Part shown: positions 58,060 through 64,000 of the stretch, piece after piece | How the letters are laid out: every line of letters starts with the position of its first letter | Numbering within the stretch: position 1 is the first letter of the stretch | Position numbers and translations under genes: made by a program | From: Toxonevra muliebris | Taxonomy: Eukaryota > Arthropoda > Insecta > Diptera > Pallopteridae | DNA length: 64,000 bases | Direction of reading: 5' to 3' | Assembly: GCA_963691655.1 (NCBI GenBank) | Contig: OY829326.1 | Coordinates: 83,941,235-84,005,234, forward strand | The notes under the pieces: generated by a model | What the model saw: only the letters and a program-made list of their open reading frames with translations | The model's database searches: none | What the model was told of the DNA's origin: nothing

Positions 58060-58750
58060 ATTGTATAAGCTATGCCACAATTGCTTATTGGACTCGTGCA
58101 AGATCATTTTCCCCAGATCGTGAATAGCCCCATACACTCCTTTGTAAATAACAGCACCATTTGTAATTCATTCACCTTTTCAAAACGCCCTAACTCTTTA
58201 GAGAATGAGAGAAAACAACACGCAACAAATCAATCTCTGAGTGGGATTTCACGAATTGAATTGAACGCGCATAAGATCCAATCTTGTCTGTTATCTCACA
58301 AACGAGTTTCCCAACCCCCTGGTTATGGGTGGGGTGATTATTGCGGAGTCATCGACTCTTGTTGTTCTGGGCATGCCCATCCAATGTGATGTTCATTGAA
58401 ATAATCATATTTTTTACGTGGCGAAAGAAGCAGCCCAGTGCCTCGCTTTTCTAAAGCGGAGATCTATACCACCTATATCCTTCCTAAAATGGAGTGTAAT
58501 TCGCACTTATGAGCAGAAGCTTCACGAACGCAATTAGAGCTCCTGCATCATATTCAACATCTAGCGATAAAGCTAATAGGAGACAGTAGGGTTTTCAACT
58601 CTTTTCAATCTTTGGAACCTCGTAGAAACGTGGCCTGCGCGACTCTATTCTGCCGCTATTTTCATGGTAATTTTACTGCGTTACTCACTACATTATCGAG
58701 GTCGTTAAGCGGGAATACAATGGGAAATAAAATTTCATAGAGAGAACTTT
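58060..58750 (+). pseudogene. Jockey-like LINE reverse transcriptase relic
   Basis: A frame at 58072-58389 carries the late RT palm: NSPIHSFVNNSTICNSF stands where FADD is expected, so the catalytic Asp pair is changed to Asn-Asn. It continues with SLSGISRIELNAHKIQSCLL and, in another frame, EAAQCLAFLKR (about 58428), PKMECNSHL, LELLHHIQHLAIKLIGD and FQSLEPRRNVACATLF (to about 58660). This is the thumb and connection region of Jockey-type ORF2. It lacks endonuclease, N-terminal RT and 3' end. Confidence 0.78.
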
Positions 58751-59314
58751 TCACTGTCGTTAAATTTTACATTAATGTTGATAAAATTGTATAAAAATCA
58801 GTACAACACTTATATAATCAGTTGATTTGCTTACTGATTTAACGTTTCGAAATAATCAATACATTTTACAAAAATCAGTACCGCGATCTTGTGAGGTATA
58901 GAGATCCATAGTTGGTTAACGTGTATTCTGCTTCTGATATAAGACATCTAAATTGAAAGCATGTTCCGATAGGTTGATGACTTCTGCACCACCTTGTATG
59001 TAGGTTATTGCTTATACAACACTGTTATTTTACGAATGTCTCGGAAAACTTGCGGAATGAAAAGGGGATTAAACACATAGAATATAAAATATGTAAATCA
59101 ATTTATTGAGTTATGTTATTCAAATGGAATACCTATTGTTTCTTACGACCTCGATTTTTTAACATAAAAAATATACCAAAATCAGTACATGTATTTTGAA
59201 CGAAGTAACGATCCGTAAGCTATTAAAAAAAAATTATGTGTCAGCAGGCACTCGCAGTAGAAGTGAAACTTTGTTGTTTATTTGAAAATTATTAGAAAAC
59301 ATTTAACATTTGCT
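58751..59314. other. No feature recognised
   Basis: AT-rich spacer. Confidence 0.5.
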
Positions 59315-59850
59315 GTCTTCTTCTCTATATTTTGTTGTTGCTTTTCTTCTGTTGATACACTTATCGTCACAAACACAACGTAGTATACGTATATAACACA
59401 AGAGAGGAACGTTCTGCTATATGCAATCAATTAGAGGCAACTTGGTCGGTGCTCTCAATAAAGCACATGAAATAAAACAGCGAAAAGTAGACTTTCTGGT
59501 TGATTGTATGTAGCCAAATAACAACTTCGTTTCTTACTAGTTTCATATGAGTGCAACAAAAACGTGATTTTTCACGTGACCATTGTTGTTGTTGAAGTTT
59601 TTACACTCTTCCTCTTTTTATTTTCTACAGCTTTTCTCTATTGACCCTCTCTGCACTTATCGGCACAAACATGACATAGTACACGTATATAACACATGTG
59701 AGGAAAGCTCAGCTATATGGAATTAAGCTCTCTTACTAAAGCACCTGAGATAAAACTGCGAGAAGTCGACTCTATGCATAATTGTATATAGCCGATCCCC
59801 ATATGAGCTCGTTTGCTAAACACTTACAATAGCGTCGTTTCTTATGAGTG
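59315..59850 (+). repeat. Diverged tandem duplication, about 290-bp units
   Basis: Both units contain CACTTATCGTCACAAACA-like text, GTATACGTATATAACACA, TAAAGCACATGA and GAAAAGTAGACT-like text, in that order (59355-59560 and 59655-59850). They are clearly related but diverged. No frame crosses them. Confidence 0.7.
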
Positions 59851-60107
59851 AAATACAGCGATTTCCGTTGCAAAATTTTCGATTTACCCTCGCTAAGGAG
59901 GTTCCACTTAAAAAATAAAAAATTTGATGAAACTGGCAAATTTGTAATTGATTTTACTCTGTGATCCATTATGTACCCTCATAAGTAATATACGAATGAA
60001 ATTTAAATAAATTGTTCAATTATAACAACACACATACATATATCTGGTACTAAAGAAATTGGATACTAGCCACGACTATTTTCTTTGAAAAATTCATTGA
60101 GGTTTAT
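59851..60107. other. Spacer before the dimeric SINE
   Basis: No feature recognised. Confidence 0.4.
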
Positions 60108-60119
60108 AACTTTGGTTTA

Positions 60120-60318
60120 TTATTATTATTATTTGAAGGAAGGACGACTCGAAAGTCAGGCACTGCGACCTATAAGATCTATTGCACCAAAGCCCCAAAA
60201 AAGAAAGAAAGAAAGGAAGGGAGAAAGAAAGATAGATTAGAAACATACCCAAGCCGAGAATCGAACTCGGGTCTCCAGAAACAAGAGTCTGGCACTCTTC
60301 CACTAGACCACAGTGGCG
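60120..60318 (-). mobile_element. SINE unit B of a dimer (second tRNA-like head, (AAT)n tail)
   Basis: On the minus strand the head has A box TGGTCTAGTGG (60311-60301) and B box GAGTTCGATTC (60270-60260). Then come a CT-rich run ((CTTT)n, 60235-60190), GGGGCTTTGGTGCAATAGAT, and the tail AATAATAATAATAA next to the target duplication. It has no upstream target duplication of its own: unit A joins it directly. Confidence 0.75.
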
Positions 60319-60564
60319 ATGGTAGGACCTACAGTTTAACGCCGATTCCGAACGGCTATGTGGCAATTTTTTATCAGCTCGGTGGTCTTGCCATTACCAA
60401 CCAAGGTGTGTACTTGTACACATTCTTATAATTCTCATCCACTTCATATCGATAGTGAATATAAGAAGTTTATGAGAATTAACCACCAGACCAAGACGGG
60501 AATCGAACCCGCAACCTTCTGGATGAAAGTCTAGTGCACTATCCACTAGACTATCGAGGTCGTC
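60319..60564 (-). mobile_element. SINE unit A of a dimer (head and core of the 18.5 kb type)
   Basis: On the minus strand it starts GACGACCTCGATAGTCTAGT, with A box TAGTCTAGTGG (60553-60543) and B box GGTTCGATTCC (60509-60499). The core is GCCGTTCGGAATCGGCG then TTAAACTGTAGGTCC (near 60325). The tail half is missing: after the core comes unit B. AACTTTGGTTTA lies outside both units (60108-60119 and 60569-60580), so the two moved together. Confidence 0.82.
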
Positions 60565-60580
60565 TAAAAACTTTGGTTTA

Positions 60581-62435
60581 CTGGGATACCAATCCAATTC
60601 AGATTTTTTTCATATTTTTCACTTTACATCAATGTGCAAGCACCCAAAAATATTGAAGAAAGGGTATATAGTATTTTTTGGCATTCAAGGTAAAATTTCG
60701 TAGAACAAAAAAAATAATATATCACAAAGTGTACTGTCATAAATTTAGTCAACTTTAAGCGATCAAACAATGAACGATTTAGAAAACATTTTTGATGAAA
60801 AACTTTTTCTCTTGACTCAAAAATATGTATAAAATCCGATCCGCGGAATTGCTTAACAGAAATAAAGTTTATGTGCAAATCTTGTGATAAACGCTATCGC
60901 AAAAAGGCTCCAATATTGTACTATGTTTCATTTGTTATAATGTACCTAGTTACATAATAAATTTAATGAATAATTATTCTAGCAAAGAAAACTTTTAAGC
61001 AGCTTCGTATCTTCTGTTCTTTGAGCATTTTGTACAGATCATGCCAAAATATTTTGATTATAATTTAGCCGCAAGTAAAGAATGTGCGAGTTTGCGTGTA
61101 CATACAATGAACAAGGGGGAGCATGATTAATTAATGAGGAGACGGACTGATGGACGGACAAACAATTGTTCGCAGTTTGATTTGTGTATGATAAATTATG
61201 CCTCTTTGTTTCGATCTCTCAACATGCGTACATATGTATGGGTAAAAAGATTTTCCATAGTCCGCCAGTTCAGTTCGTTGCAGTTGCGGCCCACTTACCA
61301 TTAGGCAGACTAATATTTTCAACGTACCACCAAAATAAAAAAAAATTCAAGAGAATACGAAAAATGTATCCAGCAGTTATCTATGATTCCATGAAAATAT
61401 ATCTACACGCAGCCATTCATGCATACAGACATACGAATATTTACTGATTGTGTTTTTCTATTGTGTTTTTTGAGTGTATGAATTAATTGGACGAGTAGTG
61501 TGGGAGGGTAAGCGTACGATGATAGTGAAAATTCAATTAATAATATCCTACACATTGGTGGTCAGCATTTAGTGGTTTCATGCGTCATATTAAAATATGA
61601 AAACTTTTCACATTGTATCTACTTTTCTTAACCCTCTAATGCATAAATTCTTCTTCTTTTTTTTTTTTTTTGTTAAAATTACAAATTATTACAAATATGG
61701 TCTGTTGCTGGATGTTCGATTTTTATCTTACTTTTGCTGCATAAGTCCCAAATTGCGGAGGGAAAATTATTGCAGTGGAAAAAAGTAGTTGATTTTTTAG
61801 TATTAAACAATGCTTTTAGTAGTCACAACTTCCAAAATAACACTGTATGACAGTGAAAATATACTATCCTCGAGACATAGCCCAAACTATAGGTATAGCC
61901 AAGCAGAAAAAAACTGTTTGCTCAGAATTTTGAATTGACCCTTAAAATTTGGACTCAGGACCGAAAACCCCAAATTTTTAATGTATAAGGAGAATTTAAA
62001 TTGTTTTTACATTTTTTCATTTCAACAGAATATAAATTTTCAAAATCCATTGAGGTATGGCTGACATATTCAACTCTTTTATTTAACTACACAAAAAATT
62101 CAATACATATGAATGTAAATATTTGTAGCAGCTAAAAAATCTACGAATTGTTTCCAGTATATGGTCCTTGAAATTGAATATTTCAGTCAAACTTCAATGG
62201 ATTTAAAAAATGTATAACTCGTTGGACATAGAACTGAATGTAATTTATTCTTATATACCTTTATATATTCACTAGTAAGCAAAATAGTCGTTAAAAACGT
62301 CATTTACAATGAAAGAATGTGAAAAAATTTTGAGTTTTCTACATATTTTGCTCTCTAACTACAGTATTCCTTAAGATATATTAACAACGATTCACCAAAA
62401 GGGATGGAATTGCCACCATAACAGTTTTCTCTAAG
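60581..62435. other. No gene recognised
   Basis: AT-rich DNA. A single TTAACCCTCTAATGC at about 61629 looks like one end of a TTAA element, but no partner is found. Confidence 0.5.
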
Positions 62436-62439
62436 TAAG

Positions 62440-62590
62440 TGAAACTGTAACCTGAAAAATCGTTATTTTGTCATATCTGGAAAACTTACCCATAGAAAAA
62501 AGAATGAATGTGATTTTCGTGTTCGGCGAACTCAAATTAGTTAGAAAACACTGTATTCCAGTGTATTAATCAATTCCGATTTTTTTTTAT
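62440..62590 (-). repeat. Inverted copy of the 33.83 kb repeat
   Basis: Contains in reverse GAACACGAAAATCACATT, CTATGGGTAAGTTTTC and CACTGGAATACAGTG. Confidence 0.75.
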
Positions 62591-63035
62591 CAATAAAAAA
62601 TTTAAAGTTATTGCACTTTTTAAATTTAACATATATTTATATTGGAGGTAGGCGTTGCAATTGCCGGATTAAAAAGTTTTTCATACAGAGTCAATAAGGC
62701 CTAAGACAGATTCCTTATACCAATTTTCGTCTGATTACCATTTAAAATGGATTAAATACAACACCTTGAATTATTGTTATTCAAGTTGTGGCAAAAAGTT
62801 ACAAAGCACTCATATCTTATTCTAAAGTAGATGCTTCACATAATATGATGGTTTTTATTTTCGCTCGGAGCAAATCGGAGCTTTTTTTTCTCATCTATTA
62901 AAAAAATAAAATGTAAAAACAAAAATTTATTTTTCCATAACAATTTTGGGTATAAGAAAATGGTAAATCAATTTTTTATCATTTCCATTAATAGTGTAAA
63001 GTTTTTTGTTTAATATGAATGAGAAGAATGAGAAG
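62591..63035. other. No feature recognised
   Basis: AT-rich spacer. Confidence 0.5.
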
Positions 63036-63039
63036 AGAG

Positions 63040-63200
63040 TTAATACCATTTCTTGGAAGAATGCAAGCTCTAGGTCTATCTACATCTGGTCTTTGTATAT
63101 ATACGGCTCGTGGATCAATGCCGCATCTAGGTGATCCGAATTAAATCTTTGTGCTAAGACAGCTAAGGCTGCCTTAGCATGAGCCCCATAATTATTTATG
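63040..63200 (-). pseudogene. LINE ORF2 start (endonuclease N-terminus), truncated
   Basis: On the minus strand YGAHAKAALAVLAQRF and then DAALIHEPYIYKDQM match the first motifs of an APE-type endonuclease (the Asn/His-rich first strand and the catalytic Glu in QEP, here HEP). The rest of ORF2 is not present downstream, so the element is 3'-truncated here. It follows ORF1 in the expected order. Confidence 0.6.
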
Positions 63201-63479
63201 TGGCTTGTCTGGTCGCTTGTCGGACCTCATCCATTTTGGTAGCTTGGTGCCGAAAGAACGTGTTGTTCTTGCAGCTCTACCTTGGGATACAGATGTAGTT
63301 GTCGTAGGTAAAATTGCGGAAAAGGTAGCTAGTCCCTGGTGTTGCCCTGTTACAGCTAACGTTGTTGATTGGCTGTTGGGTGTGCGAGCTTTCGTAGGCC
63401 CTTTATCCTTGTAACCCTGTCCTGGTCCTTTTGGTCCTTGGCATCTTTTTTAGGTCATCGGCTTACCTTCTCCTTTGAC

Positions 63480-64000
63480 CCTCATCTGTATCCGAGAAAA
63501 GTTCAGGAAAAGCTTTCCCGCCTGAGCCATAATCCGGTTCTTGGATTTCTCATCTACAGATAGAGTCATCGTTTCCGCGCCGCTGGTGTCATTCGTCTTA
63601 AGCACCCGCCATCCGGCAGTTGACAAGTCGGGCTGGGATGAAGGTTGGGTAATTCTTCGCCTTGTGATATTTTGATGTGTGCATCTTCTCTATCACATCC
63701 ATGAGTCATTTTTTGGTTTCTGTGTTGTGACATGTCAGACAAAGCCACCCACCCCTTACAGCGCTTGTAACAAATCCTAGGTTTGTAGTAAGATTTTTGG
63801 TTTTATCCATCTCTGCTAGCAAACATTTTTTTATTGCTAGAATTTGGTCGTCACTAAGTGTCTCAGATAGATGCATGGTGTGAGTAATAGCAACGTCTCT
63901 GTAAGATTGCTTTAATGAGCATGGACTATGCTGTGCCATCACAGCGCTCTGGAGAGGTTCGACAGGCATGTTCGGTTGCTTACCTCTGGCCAATGTAGCT
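63480..64000 (-). pseudogene. LINE ORF1 (LOA-like), partial and frameshifted
   Basis: The minus-strand frame 63993-63706 reads LSDDQILAIKKCLLAEMDKT and FVTSAVRGGWLCLTCHN. A second frame continues with EDAHIKISQ-type text (63748-63566). In LOA-like LINEs, ORF1 has such an 'L..eq....k..i...ld......f......rgGwl...c' segment of unknown fold near the RNA-binding part. The element continues beyond the right edge, where its 5' end must lie. A frameshift near 63715 breaks it. Confidence 0.6.

Noticed and set aside
61627..61645. TTAACCCTCTAATGC as the end of another TTAA element
   Set aside because: No inverted partner is found within several kb, so a boundary cannot be supported.

Overview
This 64 kb window is AT-rich, intron-like or intergenic DNA from an insect, most likely a large-genome cyclorrhaphan fly. 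A tephritid fruit fly is my best guess. The evidence is the (CATA/TATG)n microsatellites, the gypsy-like LTR retrotransposon, the DD41D 'rosa'-like mariners and the LOA/Jockey-like non-LTR elements. I see no convincing host gene, real tRNA gene, rRNA or CRISPR array. Almost everything that can be recognised is transposable-element sequence in various states of decay, often nested.

Layout. 0-2.2 kb: broken RAG1/Transib-like transposase and its 3' repeat units. 4.8-6.1 kb: structurally intact maT-type (DD37D) mariner with an open transposase, flanked by TA. 6.1-7.1 kb: Tc1-like relic. 7.2-9.5 kb: TTAA-flanked (piggyBac-type) element holding a mariner fragment and a nested TTAA MITE. 10.5-11.9 kb: second TTAA element with a hAT derivative inside. 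12.2 kb: pogo-like MITE. 14-15 kb and 23.2-24.2 kb: two direct copies of a hAT-like element, the second complete with an 8-bp target duplication. 15.4 kb: tRNA-derived SINE. 17.8-21.5 kb: an inverted-repeat shell interrupted by a FLYWCH-bearing Mutator-like element (itself hit by a SINE) and by a hAT derivative.

26.2-29.7 kb: 5' half of a gypsy-like LTR retrotransposon (LTR, tRNA-Lys PBS, repeated leader, gag, a U_UUU_UUA frameshift site, protease, start of RT). It is cut off in RT by a chimeric FLYWCH+SINE segment duplicated from the 18-19 kb locus. 30.3-31.2 kb: internally deleted DD41D mariner. 33-35.5 kb: satellite-like units related to the RAG1-like element's tail, then a rearranged LINE relic. 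35.6-37.7 kb: TTAA element with a nested TTAA MITE. 39.8-41.4 kb: hAT-like element with a nested inverted-repeat element and a SINE scrap. 41.8-51.7 kb: LINE 3' ends, Harbinger-like and Myb/SANT-like relics, RNase H and gypsy RT scraps. 52.4-55.7 kb: three-level nest (8-bp-TSD element > mariner > hAT-like MITE). 57.8-60.6 kb: minisatellite, LINE RT relic, diverged tandem duplication and a dimeric SINE. 63.0-64 kb: 5' portion of a LOA-like LINE running off the right edge.

The elements do not form a pathway, but they give a readable order of insertions. The most notable items are the intact maT element, the SINE set sharing a common core domain (including a dimer moved as one unit), the chimeric FLYWCH-SINE duplication, and the repeated use of TTAA targets by elements with palindromic ends. 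All family names come from reading the sequence and from memory of the families; no database search was run.
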